This document shows positions 10,407-23,188 of a DNA stretch of 64,000 bases, piece after piece. The DNA is from Gordionus sp. m RMFG-2023 (lineage: Eukaryota; Nematomorpha; Gordioida; Chordodea; Parachordodidae). The DNA lies in assembly GCF_954871325.1 (NCBI RefSeq), contig NC_088775.1, positions 2,837,473 through 2,901,472 on the forward strand, in the 5' to 3' direction. The notes under the pieces are model-generated. The model was not told where the DNA came from. It did no database searches and worked only from the letters and a program-made list of their open reading frames with translations. How positions within the stretch are numbered: position 1 is the first letter of the stretch; each line of letters begins with the position of its first letter. The translations under genes were made by a program, and so were the position numbers.

Positions 10407-10930
10407 AGAGATCTGGGCATGACCCGGCCCGGGTATATTTAAAAAAATTAAAACACGACCCGGCCGGGCCCTAAACCCGGGACCGGTTTAGGGTCGGGTC
10501 TGCTCTGGGCCTAATTAAGCCGAACTAGGAAAGAGCCATAACCTTTCTATTTTTTTAAAGTATCTATTTTTTCAAAACAGTTCCTTATTTAGAACCTGTT
10601 CTATGACATCTAGTAAACAAAGTTGTAAATGCTAAATAGTCCTTTCTAAAGGATCAGATGATGACAGTAGTGGTCTGCATCGTGCCTAATTTTTTAAACC
10701 CGGCCCGGCCCGGAATTTTTTAAAATATAGAAATTAATTTTTATAATTTACTCAAAATAAAAGATATATGTTATATGGCATCTAGTTTTCTATTAAATAA
10801 AATCAAATATTTTTATTTTACATAAAAAATTCGATATAAAACTGATAAGCTTAGATATATTTTAAAAAATTTCCACCCTGACCACACCCGGCCGAATTTT
10901 TTTTGCCGGGCCTACTTTTGCAGATCTCTG
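10407..10930. mobile_element. Family-D GC-rich MITE, long copy
   Basis: Ends in CAGAGATCTG (left) and CAGATCTCTG (right). The left subterminal part is rich in CCCGGCCCGG blocks, as in the other family-D copies; the AT-rich centre makes it longer than the 134-205-bp copies. No clear target duplication was seen. The G+C blocks stand out sharply from the AT background. Confidence 0.55.
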
Positions 10931-13900
10931 GGAGACAGCATGTTTTAGACTTTTTTTATAACAAAATTTACGATTAATTCATTAGTTACTTTGATGAATT
11001 ACTTTGGTTTGATTAAAAAAATTAAAATTCTGGTAAAGTTTGTTACGAATATTTACTTTCGATGCTTCAGTAAATTAAAAAAAAAAATTTTTGAAATTTA
11101 GATCGTCTTAATTTATAAGGATATTTTTTTGCTTTTAGGGAACAAAACGTTAATATTTAAATATGCCTTCATATGTTTTAGAAAAATTTTTCTAATAGTT
11201 TGATTATGGCCCCTTATGATTTGATCCCAGAGTAAACAAGCAGTGCTTGGAGTTTTATCGTTGTAGTGTTGTTAATTAGTTGGCTATGCAAAACCCAGAC
11301 CCGGGGTTTGGGTCTAAAAATCGCCCTAAACCAGGGTTCTGACTAGGGGATTCAGACGAATAAAGTTATTCGAAATAGATCGAATATATAATTATTTACC
11401 AAAAGTATAGAAGCGGCAAAAGGCATAGGCGTTTTCTGGGGTTAAATAGTAAAAATCCTGCAAGCAACTCAGCTTAGAGTTTAACAAAAAAAAAATTTTA
11501 ATTGGGTCCACCTAGGGTTTAAAAATACCAAAGTTAACCAGAGCGATTATTTCCGGCTAACGTCTTTTGCAACGATACGAAAAAAAAATCACTTTTGTTT
11601 TTCTAAATAAAAGATAAATTTAAATTTTTCCCTCCCTAGGATCAGGAAAAGGATTAGTGTTGTTATGTAGCATAACTTTTAGCCAATTCCAATAAAAGCA
11701 TACCCAAGCTAATATTATCTTCCATTTTTAATGATATATAACCGACTAGACAGTTATTGCTCATTTAAATTATGCAATAATACGCTCTCAGCAAGCAGGA
11801 TTAATAATCTTATATTACATTACACAAATAATAGATATTGGTTAATTTACAGTCATAGAGCCAAGCCTTAAAAATAGACTGGAACCTCTAAGTTTGAACC
11901 TAAACTTAGATATTGGAACTTTTTTTTTAAGAATAAATATTTGAAGGAGCCATTTTGGAATCAACTCAGTTCAAAAGGAAGATATTAGGTTTGGAAAACA
12001 AAATTCACAAATTTTTTAGTGATATAGGACACACTTACTCCTTTAACATTCTACTTTGAATATACTTCATATATAAAAAAATAAACAATGTTTGTTTTGT
12101 TACATATGTTTGGCGACTTAAAAAAATTTTATATTCTATTTATATCCTACCGCCTTTACTATTTTTTTTTTATAGTTGTAAATAGGTATTTTTGTCGGTA
12201 AACTTTTCGCTAAATTTCGCTTGAGCTTAAAATTTGTATCTCAAATATCTTACGCTTAAAGTTTATATGCTCAAATATCTTAGGCTTATTGCTCAATTTA
12301 TAAGCTTTTATAAATAATATCAGCTGGGCCGGGTCAGGCCGAAATTATTTTTAATAAAATATCCGGGCCGGGGCCTTACAAATGGTACTTCTGCAAGGTC
12401 TCTTGGTAATATAATGCAGCTCTTTATTTTCAAACAAGCCAAGTAATAAAAATAGTCCTAATTTATAATTAAATTACAGTAAAAAAAGGTAGCTTAACTT
12501 TATAATTCAATAATATAAGGTATATTTTATTCAAAAATGGCTAAATAAATTAACTATAATTGTAGATGTCCGTATAGATAAATATTATAATGAATCAACT
12601 ACTTATTATGTATACTCAAAAGGGTCCTACAAGGGGAAAGGGATACTCATATAATGTATTTAAGTATATTTAAAGAGTGTAACTACAATGGTAGATAAAA
12701 TATTTTTAAATAATATATATTAATTAAATGTAATAAAAAACAAAAATTGCTGCAAGCAAAAATTATATCAATATCAATACAAAGTTCATATTTAGCTTTG
12801 AAGATATCAATTTCATTGACCAATTTACTCAGAATAGATGTTACAAGTGAATGTCAAAGTAAATGTTTATCTTTATTTACAAAAAAATTCACACCTAATT
12901 AGATATATTCACTAATAAAGGAAATATACATTTAATAGTTGTATACTCATTAATAGTTGAATATCCATTTTATCTCGTAATAAATAGTTTAAAATCCCCT
13001 TTAATTAAATTATGTTTAAAAAATAATTTATAATTACATTTTTATATTTATATAAAATTTGCCCCGCAAGTTGGCGTATTTACTTTTTGTTTTAATTAAT
13101 AGATTTTTTTTAAAAAAAAAATTATACTATATTTATTACATCAATCAAAAATTGATTTGATCAAATAAGGGTTTTTAAGATTAATTAATTTTTGCCTTCT
13201 TACTTGCTATTGATAATTTTTTCCTAAATAGCACTTTTATAGATTAATTAACAATATTAACATACAATATCCTCAAATAATCATTTGCATTAATTATATT
13301 TCCATTAAATCTATTATTATACTTTATATTTCCATTATATCTATTGTTAATATACCGTTAATTATGAAGTCGTTGTTAGTTAAATTTCTAGTTTTTTTTT
13401 AGAATCATATTTTTGGACATGATTTTATTTTTATATTAATATAGAAGAATTAAAATATGTTATTGTATTATATTATTCTGTAATAAAATAAATTTTTTAT
13501 TTTTTTTAAAAAAAATATCATTATAATAAATAAGATATCAAATAAAAAAAAATTTTCTCGTAAATGTAATGTTGTTCGTAAAATGATTATTTTTATACCT
13601 AGGCATAGTAATATGACATAAAAGATTTTCCATCTTTTAAGAGGAAAAATATAAATTGTTCATTTGAATTTTTTTTAAAAAATAAAAATGTCAATTTGTT
13701 TTATTTAATTTTTTGACATATTGGATATTTAGTAATCTGAACTCAGGGTCTGAGCTCCGGGTTCGTGCGCAAGAGCAGGCCTTGAGCACCAAATGGTGTA
13801 GTAAATTTAATGACCAATCAAATTAACGACATTATTATCATGTTTATCAGGTAGATTTATCTTCTACTGAATCTAAAATAGTATTTGATGAATTCCAATT

Positions 13901-13965
13901 ATCGGAGTTATCGCCAGAGTCCAAGTTTGTTAAAAAAAATAGGAATGACATATTGAAGAATTATT
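10931..13965. other. AT-rich spacer with element fragments
   Basis: A family-D fragment lies at about 12320-12400 (GGGCCGGGTCAGGCCG ... TCTGCAAGGTCTC). Weak GC-rich family-D-like words lie near 11300 and 13745. No gene seen; long frames are absent on both strands. Confidence 0.45.
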
Positions 13966-14180
13966 AAGGCCGCATTCGTAGTGGGATCCGATCCGACACG
14001 ATTTAACAGCTGACCGATTATCGGTTTACGAGAATCAATTTTTCTTTATTAAAACCAATATATCTTAGGTGAATTAAAGATAAAATTAATTTTAAAAAAA
14101 AATTGATCTAATAAGCAGATTTTAAAAATCAATCAGCTGTTAAATCGTGTCGGATCGGATCCCACTATGAACGCGGCCTA
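13966..14180. mobile_element. Family-B palindromic MITE, copy 1
   Basis: Near-perfect long inverted repeats: GGCCGCATTCGTAGTGGGAT and further into CGATTTAACAGCTGA on the left, mirrored on the right, leaving only a short AT-rich loop. The core AGATAAAATTAAT and the AAAATCAATCAGCTGTTAAATCG arm are shared with the copy at 23242-23473. Too small to encode a protein. Confidence 0.75.
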
Positions 14181-14344
14181 AGAGTTTTTCTTTTCATAAG
14201 AAAAAATTAATTGTATAACGAAAAAGGAATTATAAATGTAATCATGAATTACAAACATAGTAATCTTATAACCTGTTTTAGTTATTTGAAGAAAAAAAAT
14301 GACAATATGAATTGCTAAATGACCCCCTAATTTGTTGTGAAAAA

Positions 14345-14755
14345 GGACATCTTATAGCGCGCCCAAATTGAGCGTTTACGTTTTGCCGTAATTTTTAAAT
14401 TTAAAAAAAAACGTAACGCGTCCCTTGTTTAAATTGACGTTGTTCTTTTTATTAATGAGCACCGATTCAAAATTTTAAATAAGTTTCTAAAAATAAAAAA
14501 AAAAAATGATTCGTCATCGAAAATTATATTATCGTCTGCCTTTTTTATTTTCTTAAATTTTCTAAAATATTCTAAATTTTTTTTAGGATTATAAGTAAGT
14601 TATTTATTATTACAATTTTATATATAATATTACAAAGCTAAGAATAAAGAAAAAGTAAATGTAAAGGCAAAGGCAAAGGCAAACCCATTTCCGTTTTTAA
14701 AAATGGCTGCTAACGCCCAAACGGTAAATTTTACCCAATTTGCGCGAGGCCATTT
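14345..14755. mobile_element. Possible MITE with diverged inverted ends
   Basis: The ends GCGCCCAAATTGAGCG and CCCAATTTGCGCG are inverted relatives, and a TTTTTAAATTTAAAAAAAAA block resembles family G. The interior is AT-rich with no coding signal. Only two short arms support it. Confidence 0.35.
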
Positions 14756-15224
14756 GAAATGCGTTATTCGCGCTCGCAAAGCGGGGTTTGAAAAAGGCTC
14801 ATATGTATTTCATCAAGAAATACGGGCATCTGTTAAAGTATATTACTATTATCCTTTGAAGCGTTGTTAAGGCAATTCTCTAATCTAAATAAAATGGCGG
14901 CCATAAATTATCGATTTTTATAATGAATAATTAATATAAAAGTAAGAAATGGGCCTTACTCATTAACAATATTTTAAAGTATAATATATATTAAAATTAA
15001 ATATTAAATATTTTAACACCATATATATTAAGAAAGTTATATCCCGGTGAGTGCTTTTATATTATTAGAAAGCAATTTAGAATAGGTAAATTTAGGAAAG
15101 GTGGAAATAAAAATTAAAATAAGATATGATATATATATATATAAAAGAACTGATTTTAGAAAATTATATAATAAATATTAAATGGTAATTTACCATTTAA
15201 TTTCATTGTTTTGTTGTAAATGGG

Positions 15225-15425
15225 TAGAAGAAATACATCTAATAGACGTCTCATTTTAAATTAAGAACAAATATGAACACGAAGTCAATTTAGTTTAGTT
15301 TAAACCCTATCTGTATTATATATTTTTTTTATATTTCTTCTTCCTCTTAAAATATTGTTGGTATTTAATAAGTGTTGCAAAAACAAAAGCGTTTTATTTA
15401 AGTGAATAAATCGTAATTAATAGTG
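15225..15425. repeat. Direct repeat H, left copy
   Basis: About 200 bp repeated in the same orientation at 15580-15785: shared words include AACACGAAGT, TTAGTTTAGTT, CCCTATCTG and CGCAAAAACAAA/TGCAAAAACAAA, in the same order. The copies flank a family-A MITE remnant. Either a duplication made by transposition or a dispersed repeat that happened to land twice. Confidence 0.5.
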
Positions 15426-15429
15426 TTTG

Positions 15430-15579
15430 ATACGGCTAACTGAATATTTAATTCAGAATACTATTACGCAAGCCTGAGAAAATTTTGTTTGTAGGAGGAA
15501 CAAAGGTTTTTAGACATCTATTAACAAAATCTCGAGTCTTAAAGCAATACTTTTCTGGCTAAAATATTGAGTTACTAAA
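15430..15579. mobile_element. Family-A MITE remnant, copy 2
   Basis: Contains CGGCTAACTGAATATTT, ACGCAAGCCTGAG, AAGGTTTTTAGACATCTATT and CTCGAGTCTTAAAGCAATA in the family-A order. Both termini are missing. Confidence 0.55.
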
Positions 15580-15785
15580 TAGAAGTGTCTCGTTTAAAAT
15601 GAGAACAACATGAACACGAAGTTAAATTAGTTTAGTTGAGCCCTATCTGAAATTTATTACTTCTTTCTTCTTCCTCTATAAGATTTGTATTTAATAGTGT
15701 CGCAAAAACAAATGCGTTCAAAAGTGAAACGCGCGTATTCCTTCCAAAGTGAACGCGTTAGCGAATAAATCGTATACTAACAAAT
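15580..15785. repeat. Direct repeat H, right copy
   Basis: Partner of 15225-15425. This copy carries an extra segment with CGCGCG-type sequence near 15731 before the shared end word GCGAATAAATCGTA. Confidence 0.5.
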
Positions 15786-16211
15786 TAAAATTCGTTTTTT
15801 GAAACATTGTACAGGGAAGAGCCTATTATTTTAGACTAATTTTTAACCTATAAAAGGGGGGGGGGGGGTGGATTTTGTTTCATTCAAAATAGTTTTTTTT
15901 TATTCTTCTAAGGATGATCAATCAGCTGATATAAGTATAGAAAAAAATAATAATAATTCCTTACATCAAATTGAAATAATCGTAAGATTTGGCAATGAGA
16001 ACTCTTTAACAAAACTCTAACCAACATCAGGAATTCCACCAACCTATATTATAATATGAGTCCATGTACATCCGTATGTGGATAATAGCCCAAACTCAAG
16101 GAATTTTCAGCTGAAGGAGATATTTTAAAATTGAACAAGTATCTATCTGAAGTATTTAAGGGTAACATTAATGGGTTAGAGACATGCATGCAGATGAGTT
16201 AGGGTTAAGAT
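15786..16211. other. AT-rich spacer with a G run
   Basis: Holds a G run at about 15857-15868. No gene, RNA or recognisable element seen. Confidence 0.4.
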
Positions 16212-16564
16212 ATATGTTAGCGTCAACGTGTTACGTTTTTAACGCGCCTTTTTTTAAATTTAAAAAAAATCTGATTTTACCGGAAATACGTTCAATCAAG
16301 TTTTGGAATACCTATCTTATGAATCAACAACAATTTTTGCTGTTAAACCTTTGAGTCAATTATAATTTATATGAAAAATATTTATAGAAAATCTAATATA
16401 AATTTTATTATAAGTTTTCTAAAGTTTATGGCAAAATTGTCTGGAATTTATAGGGTAGGTATTCCAAACATGATGGAATCCATTTCCGGTAAGATCGGAT
16501 TTTTAAATTTAAAAAAAAAGGCGCTCAAAATATGATTTAAAGTTGATTGACGTTAACATACATA
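16212..16564. mobile_element. Family-G MITE, copy 1
   Basis: Inverted ends ATGTTAGCGTCAA and TTGACGTTAACAT; inside them mirrored ATTTTACCGGAAAT and TTGGAATACCTATC words. A second copy lies at 23632-24022. Non-coding. Confidence 0.65.
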
Positions 16565-18146
16565 AATTAGAATATAATCATTTTATTAACCAACTTGTAC
16601 AAATTCCGAGAGATCGTGTGATTATAAATAAATAGGAGGTAATAGAAAAATTAAATAAATCAGCTGTTATAACGGCAAATTCCATTTAGTTGGATCATAA
16701 CCCCTTTATGCGTGGCTGTTGGAATTACCCTTATTTTTAAAACAAATTTTTAAAAAAAATAAATATTTTATCTTTTCGGGTAAGGGCTATTTACCGACCC
16801 GATTTGGCCTGAAACAATAATCGTAACCCGAACTCACCCGAGAAAAATATTTTAAAAAAATGTAAACTATTAAAAAAAGATATCAGACTATCGCCTAGTT
16901 TTTTTTCCAGCTGTTTTAACCGAACTTCAAAAAGTAGTATTCTTTTCATTTGCCTTTTTTCTTTTTATTCTCACCTAATCTTTTGAATTGACATTATTTA
17001 ATTCCGATTTGATTATTTATTTTTTTTAATAATGAATCTTGGAACTAGAGAACCTGTAAATCAAAATTTATTTCTGCCTAATCCCAGCCCACCACATGAT
17101 TATATATTTTCTTCCGAAACTTTTTAAAAAGCATAATAAGAGGAAAGAAATCTCAAAATATTTAGTTTATTGATTTTGGTATTTATGCGATGAATGTAAA
17201 TTATTTAGTAAAACTCTTAGGATCTAACGACGTTGCGTCCCTAGGAGCTGAAGGGAGAGGGCGCAGGGACTAGAGCCCCACCCCCCGAAAAATTTTAAGA
17301 GCCACCCTCAAAATTTTGAATATTTTTGTTTTATACCACTAAAAAAGAGGTAATTTTGGATAATGTTTAACTTTAAAAAAGATAAGGTATAATTATGAAA
17401 ATAATCTATCTTTCTTTCTTTATTTCTTTCTTTCTTTCTTTTCTTTTCTTTTCTTTCTAAAAGAAGATATATATAAATATAGAAAATTGAATCAAAACCA
17501 ATGATCGATCTTCCTAAAAGTGTAATCAATTAAAATGAAATGCTTCCTTCAAAAGCATGCTGTGATATGATATATCTATATTTAAAAAAAAAAAATTTTT
17601 TTTAATCAATTTAGGCCATAAAATATAGATTGATTACTTTAGCGATTTAGAACGGGAACCAATATATTTCATAGGGTTCATCCGGTGGTAAATATTATTT
17701 TATTTTAATCATATTTATTTACAGATATAACTTACATTAAAGAAATTAAGCTTAAAATCAGCCATCACCCACCTTTAAAGTAATTAAATTATACTGTAGT
17801 TCTCGGGTATAGGCTTTTTCTTTGTCCCACTCCCTCTAAATTAAAGCCTATAGAGGTTTAAGCAGCATTTTTCGAAATGTTGTGCCTACAAGTACGTGCG
17901 GCTTGCCCACAAACTTGTGGAGGGCTCCTCATATTTTTATTTTTATACCCAAATTAAATTGTTCCAATTAGATGGAAATGAGGAAAACCTAGCGTAGCTC
18001 TGTTGAATCTTCAACGTTAGAGGGCAAAAGCGCTATATATCACGTATCACGTAAAATATAGATTTATAAAAATATTTATTACTTTTTATACAGTCTTCAT
18101 CTCTGTTCGCACAAATATATATTATATTTAAATTTTCTTTGCTGCT
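16565..18146. other. Spacer upstream of the GPCR
   Basis: Mostly AT-rich. A family-D-like GC patch lies at 16780-16850, a TTTC/CTTT-type simple repeat at about 17408-17457, and a C run near 17280. An acceptor-like TTTTTATACAG lies about 55 bp before the receptor ATG and could end a 5' UTR intron. No clear promoter motif seen. Confidence 0.4.
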
Positions 18147-19217
18147 ATGCCGCAGGAAATGGAAGAATTCACAGAATTTTCATCTTTCATGCGATCATCC
18201 GTGTATTCCAAAATATTTATCAGCGTTAACTTGTTGGCGATCGTGCTGGGCCTGATCGGGAACTCTGTTTACTTTTTTTGCGCGTTCAAACTCAAAAGGC
18301 ACAGCCATTTTTACATCTACATATATTACCTCATCGTCAACGATACCTTGTCATGCATATGCCACTTATTTTGGCCCGTCGCGACTTACATGAAGGGTGA
18401 CATGTTGACAAATTACTTTATCGCCGCTTTCATATCTAAATCGTTTACCCTGTCGGAGCTGACGTTATTTAACGTTAATTGGATGAACGTGATAATTGTC
18501 GCTGATAGACTTGTGGCTATCAGGAAACCTTTCCATTATAAGAAAATGACTTCGAGGAGAAATATCTTGATTCTGACTTCCACGTATACTTTTGTAAATT
18601 TTCTCTTCTGCATACCATACCTTTTCAAGATCGAGTTCTTAAAGATAATCAAAGAAATTCCCGCATTGTCCGTAGGAACTGATCCTAAAGTCTCCTCGTA
18701 CAATACCACGATATATTATTCCAAAGGAATTGATAAGCCCTGGATTTACTCCTACGATATTTTCATACTTTACTTAATGTACGCTACGCCTGTAGCGTTA
18801 ACGCTCACCGGTAATTTAGAATTGTACAAAGCTCTTAAGAGTAAGAAGCAGAATATCGTGCCTCGACTCGAATTGTCGAACGAAAACGGCGAATACCCCA
18901 ATCGGTTTACGGCATCGTCCAGAGATCCATATCCTGATGATAGGATCGTGATCCCGAAAAGGAACAACAACAACAGTAACAAGTATCACAAATTAATCGT
19001 AGCCCAAAATGTGTGTTTAATCGTATCGACTTTACCTTTCGTCATTTATACCCTAGTCACCAGGAATTTTGTAGCGATTAAACTTCTGAAACTCTCCGAA
19101 AGAGGTCCTTATCTAATCATTTTAACTTTAAGATATCTCTACGCTTCCCTCGAGGTATACATCAACATCATTTTCGATCCAGATATAAAAATCATCGTAA
19201 AATCGTCATTTTTTTGA
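18147..19217 (+). CDS. Seven-transmembrane receptor (rhodopsin-like GPCR)
   Basis: A single uninterrupted exon of 356 codons; the ATG is the first after an in-frame stop. The predicted topology has seven hydrophobic segments. TM1 (about 23-46) carries the GN motif (residues 38-39). TM2 carries VND. TM3 ends in DRL (120-122) in place of DRY. TM4 carries the usual proline (CIPYLF). A long third loop (about 230-282) is charged and Asn-rich. TM6 carries STLPF. TM7 reads YINIIFDPD where NPxxY normally sits. NTT (186) is a possible glycosylation site. The conserved TM3 and loop-2 cysteines and the TM4 tryptophan are not visible. The layout resembles divergent invertebrate peptide or chemosensory receptors; the ligand is unknown. 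The cytosolic tail is very short. Confidence 0.75.
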   Translation: MPQEMEEFTEFSSFMRSSVYSKIFISVNLLAIVLGLIGNSVYFFCAFKLKRHSHFYIYIYYLIVNDTLSCICHLFWPVATYMKGDMLTNYFIAAFISKSFTLSELTLFNVNWMNVIIVADRLVAIRKPFHYKKMTSRRNILILTSTYTFVNFLFCIPYLFKIEFLKIIKEIPALSVGTDPKVSSYNTTIYYSKGIDKPWIYSYDIFILYLMYATPVALTLTGNLELYKALKSKKQNIVPRLELSNENGEYPNRFTASSRDPYPDDRIVIPKRNNNNSNKYHKLIVAQNVCLIVSTLPFVIYTLVTRNFVAIKLLKLSERGPYLIILTLRYLYASLEVYINIIFDPDIKIIVKSSFF

Positions 19218-19808
19218 CAAAAAAATTGATAAAATAATCATTGTCGCTTATTTATAAAGTTTGCACACAAGTATTTAAGCTCCATTTTTTAAAAAAAAAA
19301 TTATTATTTTTCCAAAACCATTCACACCAGCCCAGCACTTAGGATTTTAAAAAAATTTTATTTTATTTTATTACTATTATACTAAATATTGCTTCTCTTA
19401 AGATCGACAAAAATTAAAATTTTCACGACCTAGGTATCAAGTCTTTTAGCGAAAATTGGGATCCCCCCCCCCCTTTCTTTCTCTTTACGTTTTAGAGATT
19501 AATATTCCCAGATTTTTTTTTTGCTATATTAGTTAACTTACTTAGGGTCCAAAGTCAGAAACATACTTGTTAATCTGTCTTTTCTATAGAACTTCTTTAG
19601 CAAATATGCCATACGCTTTCATTCATTCATTCTATCTATATTTATTTTTTTTATTTTTTTAAACAAAAAATTATAACAAATTGTTTTTTATTGACGAAAA
19701 ATAAAACACATTAGTTTTGTTTTTTTTATTTTATCCTGAAAAGTAAAATAAGAAAATTATATATTTGTAGTGAATAACCGAAATATAGAACATTTTTAAT
19801 ATATATAT
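19218..19808. other. 3' flank of the GPCR, AT-rich
   Basis: No gene seen. Contains a C run at about 19463-19473 and long T tracts. Confidence 0.4.
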
Positions 19809-19942
19809 CAGAGATCTGCAGACCCGAAGCCCGGCCCGGACCGTATATTTTAAAACCGAATATTTAAAATCGCCATTATTAGCTATAAAAATGAAAAACC
19901 GGGCCGTACCGGGCCGTGCAAATCCTACCACTGTCGTCTCTG
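19809..19942. mobile_element. Family-D MITE, 134-bp copy
   Basis: Ends CAGAGATCTGCAGACCCG and CGTCTCTG, with GCCCGGCCCGG and CCGGGCCGTACCGGGCC inside. Flanked by ATATATAT on both sides, consistent with an 8-bp duplication, but the flank is a simple TA repeat so this proves little. Confidence 0.7.
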
Positions 19943-19965
19943 ATATATATATATATATTGTAGTT

Positions 19966-20318
<353 letters not shown>

Positions 20319-21058
20319 GAGAATAAGAAGCTATATAATATTAATTTAGATTAAGAAACATAAATAACCCGAAATGTATTGAAACCATAAAATTGCTTGT
20401 TTTATTTAGTTTTCAATGTATATACATATATAATTTGTATCGTAATCATTTTTTTCAAACAATATTCATTATTCAAGTGTATTTTGTTCGTTAATCGTAG
20501 TAAGAATTTTTTTTTTTTTTTAAAAACTAAAATTGTATTTGTTTTAATTTTAAAAAAATTGTAACGGAAATGTTTACCTTTAAAAAAAAATTAAGTATAC
20601 GATGCCCTGAGTAAGAAAGTATCGGTTAAACTATAAAAAGGAAACAGCTGTTATACAAATCAGGAGACAGTCGCTGACAATTGAAGGTTCTTGATGGCTA
20701 GGAAGATCTGGTAGGGAACAGATAACATCCCTACGATGGCAGGTCAGAATATCCTAAATGGTTGGACCATAATAAGCTAGTTATCTCTTAAATAGATAAC
20801 GCATGTCAGGTTCTCTTTAAGGGTAAATAGAATTTCATTTACAATTATGTTCAGAAATAATTTGGTAACTTAACATGTCCAATTAAAGATTCGCAAAGTC
20901 CGCCCCAGGCCTATTGCCAAAGGCACGACCCGAGGACCGATAATTTTTTTTTAAAAAAAGGCGGGCTAAAAAAGTTAACCTACAGACCTGGAAATTCGAG
21001 CGTATAAATTTTTTGAACCGAATAGGGTAGGGTTTATAAGGCGGAGTTTCGCAAAACT
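20319..21058. other. Spacer between two tetranucleotide arrays
   Basis: No gene recognised. A block of more balanced composition at 20600-20830 shows no coding frame I can support. A family-D-like GC patch lies at 20900-21000 (CGCCCCAGGCC ... GGCGGGC ... CAGACCTGG). Confidence 0.4.
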
Positions 21059-21172
<114 letters not shown>

Positions 21173-21941
21173 ATTCAATTTTGTAAAAATTATTGATAGG
21201 CCAGCCCGGGCATTAAAACTTTTAAGCTAACTTTTTTTTATTGATTTTATATTAATCTATTATTGTAAAAAATATAAATTATTAATATACTCATTTTTCT
21301 TTGTTTTTTTTTAAAAGGCCGTCTAAGTATAAATAAATAAATATATTAAAAAAATTAAATAATAATAATACAAATTTATTCACTATTATGATACAAATGC
21401 AACACACGGTAAAGATACGAATCATCACAATTTGATTTATAAAACTTTGTTGAAGAAATAGATAAGTTAGATGTATAGATATGAAGGAGAGATTATAAGT
21501 AGCCTTAATTTGACATTAGGCGGGAAAAAAAAATTTTGGCGGGAAAATTTGCACAAACAAAATAAACGGGGCAGGATGGATTCTTTTCGTAAAACTTTAG
21601 CGGTACCGAGCCTGAATTATCGTTTACGCGCCGGGCTGGGTAAGAAACTTTAACGGTTAAGGCCTTACAAAAACTCTCCTAACAGACCGGGCCGGACAAC
21701 TTGTGTAGAGGGCCGGACCCAGTTTTGCACTGGATAATCTGTACCTAGTTCGTGAATTATGAATATCATTTATATTACTTCTTAAAAACATCTACCCTTC
21801 ATCAAATTATAGTTAAACTGATTTAACCCCCTTATCAAATTAAATGATTACACTAATTAAACCCCTCATTAAGTTATAGGCAAAAATTTAAGATATATTT
21901 TGTTATTCTCTAGTAAACCAACAATTTGTTAGTGTAGACCA
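21173..21941. other. Spacer with family-D-like GC patches
   Basis: GC-rich words of family-D type lie near 21200-21215 and 21625-21730 (GCGCCGGGCTGGG, CCGGGCCGGACAAC). The frame through 21471-21653 crosses this repeat-like sequence and is not credible as a gene. Confidence 0.4.
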
Positions 21942-22115
21942 AGAGACCTGCTGAGATACCATTTGCAAGACCCGGCCCGGATATTTTTTTCGAAAAAATT
22001 TTTTCGGCCCGGCCCGGGTTTTATATTTTCCGGCCCGGCCCGGATATTTAAAAAAATTAAAATACGCCCCAACCCGTGTATCCGGACTAGACCGGGCCGG
22101 GTCTGCAGGTCTCTG
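21942..22115. mobile_element. Family-D MITE, about 174 bp
   Basis: Left end AGAGACCTGC, right end GGGTCTGCAGGTCTCT, with three CGGCCCGG blocks between. The left end has a short extra segment before its first GACCCGGCCC. Confidence 0.65.
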
Positions 22116-22530
22116 GTATACACAAGTTAAAACCGAAATATAATTTTATCCCTTCCATAATTTCTGACAAAATCCTTGTTTGAATAATTTGAAAATCAAA
22201 AAATCGATTTTCACGAACAAAAAAAATAAAATAATTATCTATCTCTGCTAAATGTAATATAAACTACGAGATTAGAGATGAATGAATTAAGATACAACCT
22301 CTTTAGACAAACAATTTCTCGCTTAAGGAAGGGAGATACTATTTATACGAAGTACACCTTAAACGGTAGCGTCACGGCGGGCGGATTCGAATTTTTATTT
22401 TATACCTAAAAAATAGAGGTCATTTAAAAAATGTCTTAGCTTAAGAAGAACCAAATTGAAGATCATTTTGAGTTGTGTTAAGACCCTCCTTAGATTAGAA
22501 AAAGGTGATTGACGCTCCTGTATTATAGTT

Positions 22531-22857
22531 AATGACATATAATAATACCTAGACTGACGGTGCATTCATAAGAATGCGTTTTAAAGCGTCGTTAACTGAG
22601 AATCAGCTGGAGCCGCCATTTTGTTAACCCATATAGTAATTATTCTCATGTTATAAAAAAAAACTACTCTTAAATCGAAAACTTGCTTCCTTATTATCTC
22701 GATGATTGGGCAATTCTTTAATAAAGTTTGCGTCAGACATAGGAATAAAATTGGTCTTCTCGTTTAAAATTTTTACTAATGATAATGGGTAATCTAAATA
22801 GCGTCTCCAGCTGTTTTACGTTGATGTATACTTTAATGAAAGTGTCGTTGATACAAT
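22531..22857. mobile_element. Family-C MITE
   Basis: Left end AATGACATATAATAATACCT, AGACTGACGGTGCATTCAT. Subterminal inverted pair AATCAGCTGGAGCCGCCATT / GTCTCCAGCTG; interior CTTCCTTATTATCTCGATGA. The right terminus is decayed. Non-coding. Confidence 0.7.
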
Positions 22858-23188
22858 CTTCGTAATCAACTTAAATGATCGTGGTGGAACATTTCTTAAT
22901 TAGCTTAAATGATCGTTGGGAAACATTAAATGGTCAATGAAAGCATGACACGTGTCATGCGACATCAATTAAATAACGATATCAATTAATATATCTCTTC
23001 ACATTAAAAAAAAGAAATAATGTGTGTAAGTCTGTTTGTAAGAATAATACAGTTTATTTTATTTTTTTTAAAATAATTCTGTTTAAATTTTTATTTGGGA
23101 TCGTGATATCAAGTGAAATAGTAAATTAAATAATAGAAGAAAAGAAAGAGACAAGTATGGTGTTTCCGTCAATTTGTGTTTTTTTCGG

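Noticed and set aside
15225-15785. Direct repeats as ends of an LTR element
   Set aside because: There is no coding or primer-binding sequence between them, only MITE remnant; the spacing is far too short.
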